Positions 29,509 through 41,781 of a stretch of DNA of 64,000 nucleotides are shown piece after piece. The notes under the pieces are model-generated. The model did no database searches. It worked only from the letters and a program-made list of their open reading frames with translations, and was not told the DNA's origin. This stretch comes from Subtercola boreus (GTDB lineage: Bacteria; Actinomycetota; Actinomycetes; Actinomycetales; Microbacteriaceae). The stretch spans positions 1,426,001 to 1,490,000 of the forward strand of contig NZ_VFOO01000001.1 of assembly GCF_006716115.1 (NCBI RefSeq). The letters run 5' to 3'. Numbering within the stretch: the first letter of the stretch is position 1; each line of letters starts with the position of its first letter. The translations under genes and the position numbers were made by a program.

Positions 29509-29850
29509 CTAGCCGAGGGCCTGGGCGATGCGCCTGACCTCGGCCTTCCGACCCGCCAGCAGGGCGTCGATGGGGGCGACTCCGAGCGAATCCTCGGGTT
29601 CGAGCATCCACTCCATCATCTCGTCGTTCGAGAAGCCGCTGTCGTTCAGCACGATGATCGTGCCCTTCAGCTCACTCATCGGGGCATCGTCGACGATGAA
29701 GACCTCCGGCACGGAGAGGATGCCGTCCCGCCGGACGGCGAGCAGGGAACGCTCCTCGATGAGCTTCCGTACTCTGCTGATGGTGGTGCCGAACCGGTCG
29801 GCGAGGTCGGGAACAGTCAGCCAGGTCCGGCCTTCAGAAGTGTCACTCAC
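29509..29850 (-). CDS. Rv2175c-like winged-helix DNA-binding protein
   Basis: A 113-residue protein with an N-terminal helix-turn-helix (LTVPDLADRFGTTISRVRKLIEE, about 11-33). A C-terminal part (VPEVFIVDDAPMSELKG, then LNDSGFSNDEMMEWML) is characteristic of the Rv2175c family. In M. tuberculosis Rv2175c is a DNA-binding substrate of the kinase PknL, encoded next to it; here the kinase gene is also divergent and adjacent. The gene converges on the polyprenyl synthase with an 11-base gap. Confidence 0.88.
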   Translation of the reverse strand: MSDTSEGRTWLTVPDLADRFGTTISRVRKLIEERSLLAVRRDGILSVPEVFIVDDAPMSELKGTIIVLNDSGFSNDEMMEWMLEPEDSLGVAPIDALLAGRKAEVRRIAQALG

Positions 29851-29961
29851 CCGACAAGAATGGCACGGCGACGGGCCGGGGCGACAATCCCTTGAAATCT
29901 CGATTCGGTAGCGGTATCGGCTCCGGCTATGTCTTTACAGGGATCGGCGCTCTCTTCGATT

Positions 29962-29967
29962 TACAAT
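29962..29967 (+). promoter_or_regulatory. -10 element of the kinase gene, leaderless start
   Basis: TACAAT lies 6 bases before GTG 29974, so transcription would begin at or next to the start codon. No ribosome-binding site precedes that GTG. This decides the kinase start against the ATG at 29929. No convincing -35 element was found at standard spacing. Confidence 0.6.
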
Positions 29968-29973
29968 CGGGGC

Positions 29974-32472
<2,499 letters not shown>

Positions 32473-32487
32473 CCCGGGCGCCCCGCC

Positions 32488-32520
32488 CGACGCCGCGCGC
32501 GACCGCGCGAATCGGCGTCG
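32488..32520. terminator. Hairpin after the kinase gene
   Basis: Perfect 8-base arms 32488-32495 and 32513-32520 (CGACGCCG and its complement) enclose a GC-rich loop with further GCGCG/CGCGC pairing. It lies between the convergent kinase and DAHP synthase genes, without a T-run. The rest of the 133-base gap shows nothing else convincing. Confidence 0.45.
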
Positions 32521-32605
32521 ATCGGCCAGCACGCGGCCGTATGGCGGCCCGTCCCCGCTGATCCTCGCCCGTTCGAAGCGCCTGATACACAGGCAGCGAA
32601 GCGCG

Positions 32606-33988
32606 CTACAGCGGGAGCTTCGCCCCGCGGAGCTCCTCCGCGACCAGGAACGCCAGCTCGAGCGACTGCATGTGGTTCAGGCGCGGGTCGCAGAGCGACT
32701 CGTAGCGGGTCGAGAGCGTGGCCTCGTCGATGTGCTCCGATCCGCCGAGGCACTCGGTGACGTCGTCGCCGGTGAGTTCGACGTGGATGCCGCCCGGGTG
32801 CGTTCCCGCAGCGCGGTGCGCCTCGAAGAAGCCCTTGACCTCGTCGACCACGTCGTCGAAGCGGCGGGTCTTGTAGCCGTTGGGCGTGGTGAGCCCGTTG
32901 CCGTGCATCGGATCGGTGACCCAGAGTGGTGTGGCGTCCGAGGCCTTGATGGCTTCGAGCAGCGGAGGCAGGGCATCCCGGATCTTGCCGGCACCCATGC
33001 GGGTGATGAACGTGAGGCGCCCGGGCTCCCGGAGAGGATCGAGCTTGTCGATGAGCCTCATCATGTCGTCGGCCGAGGTCGACGGGCCGAGCTTCACGCC
33101 GATCGGGTTCCGCACCCGCGAGAGGAAGTCGATGTGCGCCCCGTCGAGGTCGCGCGTGCGCTCCCCGATCCACTGGAAGTGACTCGACGTGTTGTACGGC
33201 AGCCCCGTGCGGGAGTCGATGCGCGTCATCGGCCGCTCGTAGTCGAACAGCAGCGCCTCGTGGGCCGTGTAGAACTCGGTGCGCTTCAGCGCCTCGAAGT
33301 CTGCGCCGCAGGCGATCATGAACCGGATGGCGCGGTCGATCTCGCGCGCCAGGTCTTCGTAGCGGGCGTTCGCCGGGTTCGACGTGAAGCCCTTGTTCCA
33401 GTGGTGCACCTCGCGGAGGTCGGCGAAACCGCCCTGCGTGAAGGCCCGGATCAGGTTCAGCGTCGACGCGGAGGTGTGGTACCCCTCGACGAGTCGCTGG
33501 GGGTCGGGCGTTCGCGATTCGGGCGTGAAGTCGTACCCGTTGACGATGTCGCCGCGGTACGCGGGCAGGGTCACGCCGCCGCGCGTCTCGGTGTCGCTCG
33601 ACCGGGGCTTCGCGAACTGCCCGGCCATGCGCCCCATCTTGATGACGGGCATGGAGGCGCCGTAGGTCAGCACGACGGCCATCTGCAGCACCGTCTTGAT
33701 GCGGTTGCGGATCTGGTCGGCCGTGGCACCGGCATAGGTCTCGGCGCAGTCGCCGCCCTGCAGCAGGAAGGCCTGGCCCGACGCAGCGGTCGCGAGCCGG
33801 TCGCGCAGCGTGTCGACCTCGCCCGCGAAGACGAGCGGGGGGAACTTCGAGATCTGCGCCGAGGCGGCTTCGACCGCGCCGCGATCCGGCCACTCCGGCT
33901 GCTGCTTCGCAACGAGTCCGCGCCAGTTGTCGAGCCCGTCGATCACCGAGCTCTCGGCTTCGACGACACGTTCAGACAGATCTATCAC
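32606..33988 (-). CDS. aroG: DAHP synthase, class II
   Basis: First enzyme of the shikimate pathway, condensing phosphoenolpyruvate and erythrose 4-phosphate. The 460 residues match the class II (plant/mycobacterial) type. Motifs are QGGDCAETYAG, GRMAGQFAKPRSSDTE, MTRIDSRTGLPYNTSSHFQWIGERTRDLDGAH, KLGPSTSADDMMRL and WVTDPMHGNG. The start is GTG 33988. The order with the acyltransferase and glucokinase upstream is common in actinobacteria. Confidence 0.95.
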   Translation of the reverse strand: MIDLSERVVEAESSVIDGLDNWRGLVAKQQPEWPDRGAVEAASAQISKFPPLVFAGEVDTLRDRLATAASGQAFLLQGGDCAETYAGATADQIRNRIKTVLQMAVVLTYGASMPVIKMGRMAGQFAKPRSSDTETRGGVTLPAYRGDIVNGYDFTPESRTPDPQRLVEGYHTSASTLNLIRAFTQGGFADLREVHHWNKGFTSNPANARYEDLAREIDRAIRFMIACGADFEALKRTEFYTAHEALLFDYERPMTRIDSRTGLPYNTSSHFQWIGERTRDLDGAHIDFLSRVRNPIGVKLGPSTSADDMMRLIDKLDPLREPGRLTFITRMGAGKIRDALPPLLEAIKASDATPLWVTDPMHGNGLTTPNGYKTRRFDDVVDEVKGFFEAHRAAGTHPGGIHVELTGDDVTECLGGSEHIDEATLSTRYESLCDPRLNHMQSLELAFLVAEELRGAKLPL

Positions 33989-34015
33989 TACAGCACTCTT
34001 CTCGAAGGGGATGGC

Positions 34016-34702
34016 TCACCGGGACACCCGCGTGCGCTTCTCCTTCACAGAAGTCGCGTACACATCGGAGTATTCCTGACCGCTGATGCGGTGCAGTTCG
34101 TACATGATCTCGTCGGTGATGGAACGGAGCACGAACCGGTCGGATTCCATGCCTTCGAACCTAGAGAAATCTAGCGGCTCACCGAAAACGATGCCAATCC
34201 GGCGGATGTGGATGCCCGAACCCACCGTCATCACCTTCTCGGTGTCGATCATGGCGACCGGGATGATCGGCACCCCCGCCTCGAGCACCATCCGTGCCAC
34301 GCCGGTGCGGCCGCGGTACATCTTGGCGTCAGGGCTCCGGGTGCCCTCGGGGTAGATGCCGAGCAGGTCGCCCTTGCCGAGCACCTCGAGCCCGGTGTTG
34401 AGCGACGCCTCCGAGGCCTTGCCGCCGGAGCGGTCGATCGGCAGCTGCCCGGTGGCGGTGAAGAAGAGTTTGACGAGCCAGCCCTTCAGGCCCTTGCCCG
34501 TGAAGTACTCGCTCTTCGCGAGGAAGCTGACCCTCCGGTCCATCATCAGCGGAAGGAACACGCTGTCGGCGAAGGAGAGGTGGTTGCTCGCGAGGATGGC
34601 GCCGCCGGTCTTCGGCACGTTCTCCATGCCCCTGACCCAGGGACGGAACACGGCCTTCACGATCGGGCCGGCCACTATGTACTTCATGAACCAGTAAAAC
34701 AT
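34016..34702 (-). CDS. 1-acylglycerol-3-phosphate acyltransferase (PlsC-like)
   Basis: Acyltransferase of phospholipid synthesis, adding the second acyl chain to lysophosphatidate (family-level inference). The 228-residue protein has a hydrophobic N-terminus and the HX4D motif in ASNHLSFADSVFL, a GWLVK region and the glycerophosphate-binding YPEGTRSPD motif. VPIIPVAMID follows. A Lys/Arg-rich C-terminus would sit at the membrane surface. The start ATG 34702 is clear. Confidence 0.9.
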   Translation of the reverse strand: MFYWFMKYIVAGPIVKAVFRPWVRGMENVPKTGGAILASNHLSFADSVFLPLMMDRRVSFLAKSEYFTGKGLKGWLVKLFFTATGQLPIDRSGGKASEASLNTGLEVLGKGDLLGIYPEGTRSPDAKMYRGRTGVARMVLEAGVPIIPVAMIDTEKVMTVGSGIHIRRIGIVFGEPLDFSRFEGMESDRFVLRSITDEIMYELHRISGQEYSDVYATSVKEKRTRVSR

Positions 34703-34746
34703 CGTCGTCCTTGCGTCTGCCCTCGATTCTAGAGGAACGGTTCCGG

Positions 34747-35694
34747 TCAGATCGACTCGGCGTAGAGGCGTGCGAGGTCGGCTGCGCCCACGACGCCCGC
34801 GTCGTTGACCAACTCGGCGATGCGGAACTCGGGCTCGGGGTGGAAGCCCCGGGCGGGCAGCACGTCGAGGTACGCCGAACGGATCGGGTCGAGCAGCAGG
34901 TCCCCCGCCTGCGCGACCCCCCCACCGATGACGAAGAGCTGCGGGTCGAGAACGGCACCGAGGCTGGCCGACGCCTGACCCAGCCAGTGCCCGAGGGTGC
35001 GGAGGGCCAGGAGCGCACCGGGGTCCCCGGCCTGGATGAGCTCGCTCACGTCGAGACCGGTCAGTTCGCCGACGCGCCGCCGGGCATCCGCGAGGCCGAT
35101 GCCGATGCCGCCCGCGTCAGCGAGCTCGTTCGCGGTGCGGAGGAGGGCGCGGCCCGATCCGTACTGCTCGATGCAGCCGCGCGCGCCGCAGCCGCAGGGC
35201 AGGCCGTCGGGGACGACCCGGAGGTGCCCGAGTTCGGCTGCAGCGCCGAACCCGCCGCGGAACAGCTTGTCGCCGGAGACGATCGCCCCACCCACGCCGG
35301 TGCCGATGGTGAGGATGACCATGTCGCTGACGAGCCGGCCCGCGCCGAACCGGAACTCCGCCCAGCCCGCGGCGTTCGCATCGTTCTCGACGATGATGTG
35401 CTTGTGCAGGCGCCGCTCGAGTTTCTCGCGGAAGGGTTCGTTCCGCCAGGCGATGTTGGGAGCGTAGTAGACGGTCGACTGTGCGGCGTCGATGAACCCC
35501 GCTGCGGCGACGCCGACGGCCTCGACCTCGGCGCCCTCGGAGAGTCGCTCGACCATCTCGACGACGGCGTCTTCTATGAGTTGCGGATTGTGAGCCGTGG
35601 TCGGTTGCCTGTCGTAGCGCAGGATGGTCCCCAGCTCGTCGACGAGCGCGCCCGCGATCTTCGTTCCGCCAATGTCGATTCCTATGGCTTGCAC
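34747..35694 (-). CDS. ROK family glucokinase
   Basis: Sugar kinase phosphorylating glucose (ROK family, substrate inferred). The 315 residues show the ATP motif GIDIGGTKIAGALVD at the N-terminus, the ENDANAAGWAEFRFGA catalytic region and TIGTGVGGAIVSG. The ROK zinc motif is CGCGARGCIEQYGSG. An ELGHLRVVPDG segment supports glucokinase over NagK-type enzymes. The gap to the divergent acyl-CoA ligase is 128 bases. Confidence 0.9.
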   Translation of the reverse strand: MQAIGIDIGGTKIAGALVDELGTILRYDRQPTTAHNPQLIEDAVVEMVERLSEGAEVEAVGVAAAGFIDAAQSTVYYAPNIAWRNEPFREKLERRLHKHIIVENDANAAGWAEFRFGAGRLVSDMVILTIGTGVGGAIVSGDKLFRGGFGAAAELGHLRVVPDGLPCGCGARGCIEQYGSGRALLRTANELADAGGIGIGLADARRRVGELTGLDVSELIQAGDPGALLALRTLGHWLGQASASLGAVLDPQLFVIGGGVAQAGDLLLDPIRSAYLDVLPARGFHPEPEFRIAELVNDAGVVGAADLARLYAESI

Positions 35695-35822
35695 AGAGCC
35701 ATCTTCCCTGTCTCCGGGTACCTCTGTCGAATCATCCGTTCGTTCCCGCCTGATGATCCGCCCACCGTCGCCTGGGATCGGCCACCGGTAGACTCGACCG
35801 GTAAGGAACCGAAGGAGTTACC

Positions 35823-37649
35823 GTGGACCAGTTCGTCGCCCCCGCCGTCGTTGCAGCCGATCCCGAAGCCAACGCGACCGACCTGCTGGTCAAGCGGGTC
35901 GCCCTGACGCCCGATGCGCCGCTGTTCGCCGTGCCGTCGGCAACCGGTGGCTGGACGGATGTCTCGGGGGCCGAGTTCCTCGCCCAGGTGCGCGCTCTCG
36001 CCAAGGGCCTCATCGCCGCCGGCATCGAGCCCGGTGACAAGATCGGGCTGATGTGCCGCACCCGCTACGAGTGGACGCTGATCGACTTCGCGACCTGGTT
36101 CGCGGGCGCCGTCCTGGTGCCGGTGTACGAGACGTCCTCTCCCTCACAGGTGCAATGGAGCCTCAGCGACTCCGGCGCCGTCGCGGTGCTGGTCGAGACG
36201 CCCGACCACTTCGCCCGCTTCGACGAGGTGCGCGCCGACCTGCCGGGCGTCGCGAAGGTCTGGCAGATCGGGCTCGGCGACCTCGACAAGATCGTCGCCG
36301 GCGGCACGGGCGTCGACGACGCCGAGGTCGAACGCCGCCGGTCGCTTGCGAAGGGCAGCGACCTCGCGACCCTCATCTACACCTCGGGCACGATGGGGCG
36401 CCCGAAGGGCTGCATCCTCACCCACTCCAACTTCGTGGAACTCTCCCGGAACGCTGCCGTCAAGCTCTCCGACGTCGTCAACGACGGCGCATCCACCCTG
36501 CTGTTCATCACGACGGCGCACGTCTTCGCCCGGTTCATCGCGATCATCTGCGTGCACGCCGGCGTGAAGGTCGGCCACCAGGCCGACACGAAGCAGCTCC
36601 TGCCCGCGCTCGGGTCGTTCAAGCCGACCTTCCTGCTCGCGGTTCCGCGGGTGTTCGAGAAGGTCTACAACTCGTCCGAGCAGAAGGCGGAGGGTGGCGG
36701 CCGCGGCAAGATCTTCCGCCAGGCTGCCGCCGTGGCGGTGGCTCACTCCGAAGCGCTCGACACGGGTTCGGTACCGCTGGGGCTGAAGATCAGGTTCGCC
36801 CTCTACGACCGCCTCGTCTACTCGAAGCTCCGCGCCGCGCTCGGCGGCCGCACCAAGTACGCCGTCTCCGGCTCCGCTCCCCTCGGGCACCGCCTCGGGC
36901 ACTTCTACCGGAGCCTCGGCATCACGATCCTCGAGGGTTACGGCCTCACTGAGACCACGGCGCCCGCCACCGTGAACCTGACCGACCAGTTCAAGCTCGA
37001 CACCGTCGGTCCGCCGCTGCCCGGGGTGGGCATCCGGATCGCCGAAGACGGCGAGGTGCAGGTCTCCGGCATCAACGTCTTCGCCGGGTACTGGAACAAC
37101 GAGAAGGCGACCGCCGAGGCGATGGATGGCGAGTGGTTCCGCACCGGCGACATCGGTGCGCTCGACAGCGACGGCTTCCTCACCATCACCGGCCGCAAGA
37201 AGGAGATCATCGTCACCGCCGGCGGCAAGAACGTCGCACCGGCCGTGCTCGAGGATCCGATCCGCGCGAACCCGCTGGTCGGCCAGGTCGTCGTGGTCGG
37301 CGACCAGAAGCCGTTCATCTCGGCGCTCGTGACCCTCGACACCGAGATGCTGCCCGTCTGGCTCGGCAACCACGGCGAGAACAAGGACATGACGCTCTCC
37401 GCCGCCTCGCAGAACCCCGCGGTGCTCGCCGAGATCCAGCGGGCCGTGGATGCTGCGAACGCCACGGTCTCGAGGGCGGAGTCGATCCGCAAATTCGTCG
37501 TGCTGCCCTCAGACCTCACGGAGGAGAGCGGTCACCTCACGCCGAAGCTCACCATCAAGCGGAGCGTGATCGTTGCGGACTTCACCGACGTGATCGAGCG
37601 CATGTACTCCAGCGCCCCGGCCACCGAGGGCATCTCCGTCGTGCACTGA
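35823..37649 (+). CDS. Long-chain fatty acid--CoA ligase (FadD15-like)
   Basis: ANL-superfamily ligase activating fatty acids via acyl-AMP. The 608 residues carry the AMP motif LIYTSGTMGRPKGCILTHSN, the EGYGLTETTAPATVN motif, WFRTGDIGALDSDGFLTITGRKKEIIVTAGGKNVAP and a C-terminal KLTIKRSVI where the catalytic lysine region is expected. The GTG start has AAGGAG 5 bases upstream. It stands alone on the plus strand and converges on def. Confidence 0.93.
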   Translation: MDQFVAPAVVAADPEANATDLLVKRVALTPDAPLFAVPSATGGWTDVSGAEFLAQVRALAKGLIAAGIEPGDKIGLMCRTRYEWTLIDFATWFAGAVLVPVYETSSPSQVQWSLSDSGAVAVLVETPDHFARFDEVRADLPGVAKVWQIGLGDLDKIVAGGTGVDDAEVERRRSLAKGSDLATLIYTSGTMGRPKGCILTHSNFVELSRNAAVKLSDVVNDGASTLLFITTAHVFARFIAIICVHAGVKVGHQADTKQLLPALGSFKPTFLLAVPRVFEKVYNSSEQKAEGGGRGKIFRQAAAVAVAHSEALDTGSVPLGLKIRFALYDRLVYSKLRAALGGRTKYAVSGSAPLGHRLGHFYRSLGITILEGYGLTETTAPATVNLTDQFKLDTVGPPLPGVGIRIAEDGEVQVSGINVFAGYWNNEKATAEAMDGEWFRTGDIGALDSDGFLTITGRKKEIIVTAGGKNVAPAVLEDPIRANPLVGQVVVVGDQKPFISALVTLDTEMLPVWLGNHGENKDMTLSAASQNPAVLAEIQRAVDAANATVSRAESIRKFVVLPSDLTEESGHLTPKLTIKRSVIVADFTDVIERMYSSAPATEGISVVH

Positions 37650-37651
37650 CT

Positions 37652-37669
37652 CCCGCCGCGCGAGGCGGG
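37652..37669. terminator. Short hairpin between convergent genes
   Basis: CCCGCC at 37652-37657 pairs with GGCGGG at 37664-37669 across a 6-base loop, directly between the acyl-CoA ligase stop and the peptide deformylase stop. It has no T-run. Confidence 0.4.
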
Positions 37670-37679
37670 GACGCGCGGG

Positions 37680-38171
37680 TCAGAACCAGTCGGACTCGCG
37701 CACCTCGCGCATCGCCTGGCGACGGGTCGGCTTGTCGAGGCGGTCGAGGTAGAGCATCCCGTCGAGGTGATCGGTCTCGTGCTGCAGCGCCTGAGCGAGC
37801 ACACCGGTGCCCGACACCTCGACCTCTTCGCCGTCGAGGTTCAGCCCGACAGCCCGCGCGAACGGGTGGCGGAGCGTCTTGAACCAGAGGTTCGGCACCG
37901 AGAGGCAGCCCTCGTCCATCAGCACGGGCTCGCCCGACACCTCCACGAGGCGCGGGTTCAGCAGGTAGCCGAGCTCGCCGTCGACGTTGTAGCTGAACGC
38001 GCGGAGGTTCACCCCGATCTGCGCGGCGGCCACGCCCGCACGGCCCGGGAGTCGCACTGAGTCGAGCAGGTCATCCACCAGAGCTCGCACCCGGTCGTCG
38101 ATGACGCCGATCTCGTCGGAAACGGTCTTGAGAACGGGATCTCCGAAGATGCGGATCTCGCGGGCAGTCAC
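37680..38171 (-). CDS. def: Peptide deformylase
   Basis: Metalloenzyme removing the formyl group from new N-terminal methionines. The 163 residues have all three motifs. Motif 1 appears as [12 protein letters not shown] (variant of GxGxAAxQ), motif 2 as [10 protein letters not shown] (variant of EGCLS), and motif 3 as [14 protein letters not shown] with the HExDH zinc site. GTG 38171 was chosen because AAGGAG sits 8 bases upstream and the family start ([12 protein letters not shown]) follows at once. A longer frame opens at 38228. Confidence 0.93.
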   Translation of the reverse strand: MTAREIRIFGDPVLKTVSDEIGVIDDRVRALVDDLLDSVRLPGRAGVAAAQIGVNLRAFSYNVDGELGYLLNPRLVEVSGEPVLMDEGCLSVPNLWFKTLRHPFARAVGLNLDGEEVEVSGTGVLAQALQHETDHLDGMLYLDRLDKPTRRQAMREVRESDWF

Positions 38172-38238
38172 AGGCGGCACTCCTTGCAGATGGGTCACCT
38201 TCGATTTTACGGGATACCCCTGCGTCACACTTTGCGGC

Positions 38239-38290
38239 GTGCCGCGCTGGAAGCGGGCGCCTGTTCAGGGCGCCCGCCGCGCTAACTCAG
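38239..38290. repeat. 52-base hairpin element, copy 1 (end of pyc)
   Basis: Contains the perfect stem GCGGGCGCC / GGCGCCCGC (38253-38261 and 38269-38277) with the GCGCGGC motif (or complement) on both sides. The element ends at the pyc stop codon (38287-38289). Copy 2 at 42709-42760 matches it over most positions, with paired substitutions in the stem. Confidence 0.85.
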
Positions 38291-41200
38291 TTCTCGACGA
38301 CGACGAGGAGGTCGCCCGCCTCGACCTGCTGCGTTGTGGGGATCGCGAGCCGGCGTACCGTGCCGCCGACCGGTGACGTGATCGCCGCCTCCATCTTCAT
38401 CGCCTCGATGGTGGCGATGGCGTCGCCGGCCGCGATGACCGAGCCCTCTTCGACTTTCAGCGTGACCACGCCCGAGAAGGGTGCCGCGACGTGGCCGGGG
38501 CGCGAGGCATCCGCCTTCTCCGCCTGGGTGACCGTGACCTTCACGTTCTGATCCCGCACCTGCACCGGCCGCAGCTGGCCGTTCAGGATCGTCATCACCG
38601 CACGCATGCCCTTCTCGTCGACCTCGCCGATCGCCTCGAGGCCGATGAACAGCTGCACGCCCGGCGAGAGTTCGACGACATGCTCGTCGCCCTGCTGCAG
38701 CCCGAACAGATAGTCGGCCGTCTCGATGACCGAAAGGTCGCCGTAGGTCTCGCGCTGCTGCTCGAACGTGGCTGTCGGACCGGGGAAGAGCAGCCGGTTG
38801 AGCGTCGAGCGACGGTCGGTGGATGTCGCGTCGGGACCGATGAGGGCCTTGTCGTCGTCGCTGACCTCCTTCACCCCGATCTTGACGGTCTTGCCCTCGA
38901 GGACTTTCGAGCGGAAGGGTTCCGGCCAGCCGCCCGGCAGATCGCCGAGCTCCCCCGCCATGAATCCGATCACCGAATCGGGGATGTCGTAGTTGCCCGG
39001 GTTGGCCTCGAAATCGGCCGGGTCGGCGCCGACGGCCGCGAGGTGCAGGGCGAGGTCGCCGACGACCTTCGACGACGGGGTGACCTTCGGGATGCGGCCG
39101 AGGATGCTGTTGGCCGCGGCGTACAGGTCCTCGATCTTCTCGAAATGGTCGGCCAGGCCGAGCGCGATGGCCTGCTGGCGCAGGTTCGAGAGCTGGCCGC
39201 CCGGGATCTCGTGCTTGTAGACGCGGCCGGTGGGACCCGGGAGTCCGGACTCGAACGGACGGTACAGCTCCCGCACGGCCTCCCAGTACGGCTCCAGGTC
39301 GCTGACGGCCTGCAGGGACAGGCCGGTGTCGCGCTCGGTGTGGGCGAGCGCGGCGACGAGAGCGGAGGCGCTGGGCTGTGACGTGGTGCCCGACATCGGT
39401 GCACTCGCGACATCCACAGCGTCGGCGCCCGCACGGCTCGCGGCCAGCAGCGTCGCGAGCTGGCCGCCGGCGGTGTCGTGGGTGTGCACGTGCACGGGGA
39501 CGTCGAAGTTCTCGCGGAACGCCGCCACCAGCTTCTCGGCCGCGAACGGGCGGAGGAGCCCGGCCATGTCCTTGATCGCGAGGATGTGCGCACCGGCACC
39601 GACGATCTCCTCGGCGAGCCTCAGGTAGTAGTCGAGCGTGTACAGGTCTTCGGCCGGGTCGAGCAGGTCGCCGGTGTAGCAGACCGCCACCTCGGCGAGC
39701 GTGCTGCCCGTGGCGAGCACCGACTCGATCGCGGGGCGCATCTGGTTCACGTCGTTCAGCGCGTCGAAGATGCGGAAGATGTCGACCCCGGTGGATGCCG
39801 CCTCCTTCACGAAGGCGTCGGTGACCTCAGTCGGGTACGGCGTGTAGCCGACGGTGTTGCGGCCCCTGAGCAGCATCTGGATGTTGATGTTCGGCAGGGC
39901 CTCCCGGAGCGCGGCGAGCCGCTCCCACGGGTCCTCACCGAGGAAGCGCAGGGCGACGTCGTACGTCGCTCCACCCCAGGCCTCGACACTCAGCAGCTCG
40001 GGGGTCATGCGAGCGACATAGGGGGCAACCGCCAGGAGGTCTTTTGTGCGGACCCGCGTGGCGAGCAGGCTCTGGTGGGCATCCCGGAACGTCGTCTCGG
40101 TGACGCCGAGGGCCGTCTGCGCGCGGAGGTCGGCGGCGAAACCGACCGGCCCGAGGGCGAGCAGGCGCTGGCGCGAGCCGTCGGGGGCGGGGGCCTGCAG
40201 GTCGATCTCCGGCAGTTTCGCGGCGGGGTTCACCGACCCGACACGCTTGCCGTTCGGCTGGTTCACCGTGACGTCGGCCAACCAGTTGACGATCTTCGAC
40301 CCGCGGTCTTTCGACACGTGGGTGGCGAACAGCTGCGGGCGCTCCTCGATGAACGCCGTGCTGAGGTCGCCGGCCTCGAACGACGGGTCTTCGAGCACCG
40401 CCTGGAGGAACGGGATGTTCGTGGAGACGCCGCGGATGCGGAACTCGGCCAGCGCCCGCTTCGACCGCCTGACGGCCGCCTTGAAGTCCCGTCCGCGGCA
40501 GGTGAGCTTCACCAGCATCGAGTCGAAGTGCGGGCTGATCTGGGCGCCCGCGGCGACGGTACCGCCGTCGAGCCGGATGCCCGAACCGCCCGGTGAGCGG
40601 TACGTCGTGATCTTGCCCGTGTCGGGCCGGAACCCGGCGTTCGGGTCTTCGGTGGTGATGCGGCACTGCAGCGCGGCGCCGCGGAGCACGATACGGTCCT
40701 GGGTGAGACCGAGTTCCTCGAGGCTCGCGCCCGAGGCGATGAGCATCTGCGACTGCACCAGGTCGACATCCGTGACCTCCTCGGTCACCGTGTGCTCCAC
40801 CTGGATGCGCGGGTTCATCTCGATGAAGACGTGCTCGCCCGCGCGGTCACCGACCGTGTCGACCAGGAACTCGACCGTTCCCGCGTTCACGTAGTTGATC
40901 GACTTCGCGAACTTGATCGCGTCGCTGTGCAGCGCCTCGCGGAGTTCGTCGCTGATGTTCGGGGCCGGCGCGATCTCGACGACCTTCTGGTTGCGGCGCT
41001 GCACCGAGCAGTCCCGCTCGAAGAGGTGGATCGTGTTGCCCTGCGTGTCGGCCAGGATCTGCACCTCGATGTGCCGCGGCCGGAGCACGGCCTGCTCGAG
41101 GAACATCGTCGGATCGCCGAAAGCACTGTCGGCCTCGCGCATCGCGGCCTCGAGCGCGCCCCGCAGCTCGTCTTTCGACTCGACCCGGCGCATCCCGCGC

Positions 41201-41694
41201 CCGCCGCCGCCGGCGACCGCCTTGGCGAAGATCGGGAAACCGATGTCGTCAGCCCCGGCGAGCAGTTCCTCGATGTCGCGGGTGGCGGGAGTGGAACGGA
41301 GCACGGGCACGCCGGCCGCGATCGCATGCTCCTTCGCGGTGACCTTGTTGCCCGCCATCTCGAGCACGTCGTTCGCCGGGCCGATGAACGTGATCCCGGC
41401 CGCGGCCGCGGCGGAGGCGAGCTCGGGGTTCTCACTGAGGAACCCGTAGCCCGGGTAGATCGCGTCGGCACCCGACTCCTTCGCAACGCGGATGATCTCG
41501 CTCACGTTGAGGTAGGCGCGAACGGGATGCCCGATCTCGCCGATCTGGTAGGCCTCGTCTGCCTTCAGGCGGTGCATGGAGTTGCGGTCTTCGTAGGGGA
41601 AGACGGCGACGGTCTTGGCCCCGAGCTCATACGCGGCGCGGAAAGCGCGGATCGCGATCTCTCCTCGATTGGCAACCAGGATCTTGGCGAACAT
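38287..41694 (-). CDS. pyc: Pyruvate carboxylase
   Basis: Biotin enzyme making oxaloacetate from pyruvate and bicarbonate (anaplerosis). The 1135 residues hold the complete single-chain form. Biotin carboxylase is at about 1-460 (FAKILVANRGEIAIRAFRAA, then the glycine loop AVAGGGGRGMRRV). The carboxyltransferase domain is at about 540-820 (ESVLATGSTLAEVAVCYTGD, HVHTHDTAGGQ). The C-terminal biotinyl domain has EAMKMEAAITSPV with the biotin lysine. ATG 41694 has GGAAGGA 4 bases upstream and fits the family N-terminus; a frame opening at 41724 adds ten unrelated residues. Confidence 0.96.
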   Translation of the reverse strand: MFAKILVANRGEIAIRAFRAAYELGAKTVAVFPYEDRNSMHRLKADEAYQIGEIGHPVRAYLNVSEIIRVAKESGADAIYPGYGFLSENPELASAAAAAGITFIGPANDVLEMAGNKVTAKEHAIAAGVPVLRSTPATRDIEELLAGADDIGFPIFAKAVAGGGGRGMRRVESKDELRGALEAAMREADSAFGDPTMFLEQAVLRPRHIEVQILADTQGNTIHLFERDCSVQRRNQKVVEIAPAPNISDELREALHSDAIKFAKSINYVNAGTVEFLVDTVGDRAGEHVFIEMNPRIQVEHTVTEEVTDVDLVQSQMLIASGASLEELGLTQDRIVLRGAALQCRITTEDPNAGFRPDTGKITTYRSPGGSGIRLDGGTVAAGAQISPHFDSMLVKLTCRGRDFKAAVRRSKRALAEFRIRGVSTNIPFLQAVLEDPSFEAGDLSTAFIEERPQLFATHVSKDRGSKIVNWLADVTVNQPNGKRVGSVNPAAKLPEIDLQAPAPDGSRQRLLALGPVGFAADLRAQTALGVTETTFRDAHQSLLATRVRTKDLLAVAPYVARMTPELLSVEAWGGATYDVALRFLGEDPWERLAALREALPNINIQMLLRGRNTVGYTPYPTEVTDAFVKEAASTGVDIFRIFDALNDVNQMRPAIESVLATGSTLAEVAVCYTGDLLDPAEDLYTLDYYLRLAEEIVGAGAHILAIKDMAGLLRPFAAEKLVAAFRENFDVPVHVHTHDTAGGQLATLLAASRAGADAVDVASAPMSGTTSQPSASALVAALAHTERDTGLSLQAVSDLEPYWEAVRELYRPFESGLPGPTGRVYKHEIPGGQLSNLRQQAIALGLADHFEKIEDLYAAANSILGRIPKVTPSSKVVGDLALHLAAVGADPADFEANPGNYDIPDSVIGFMAGELGDLPGGWPEPFRSKVLEGKTVKIGVKEVSDDDKALIGPDATSTDRRSTLNRLLFPGPTATFEQQRETYGDLSVIETADYLFGLQQGDEHVVELSPGVQLFIGLEAIGEVDEKGMRAVMTILNGQLRPVQVRDQNVKVTVTQAEKADASRPGHVAAPFSGVVTLKVEEGSVIAAGDAIATIEAMKMEAAITSPVGGTVRRLAIPTTQQVEAGDLLVVVEN

Positions 41695-41767
41695 ACGGTC
41701 CTTCCGAAGCAGTGCGGCACCCATGCGGCATACAGGAGACAGTTAGGTTCTCCCAGCCTAGTGAAGG

Positions 41768-41773
41768 TAACGT
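41768..41773 (+). promoter_or_regulatory. Possible -10 element of the parA-like gene
   Basis: TAACGT ends 8 bases before GTG 41782, and no ribosome-binding site precedes that start, so the mRNA may be leaderless. The same TAACGT occurs at the same kind of distance before the DUF3097 gene (44867-44872). Confidence 0.45.
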
Positions 41774-41781
41774 AGTCGATT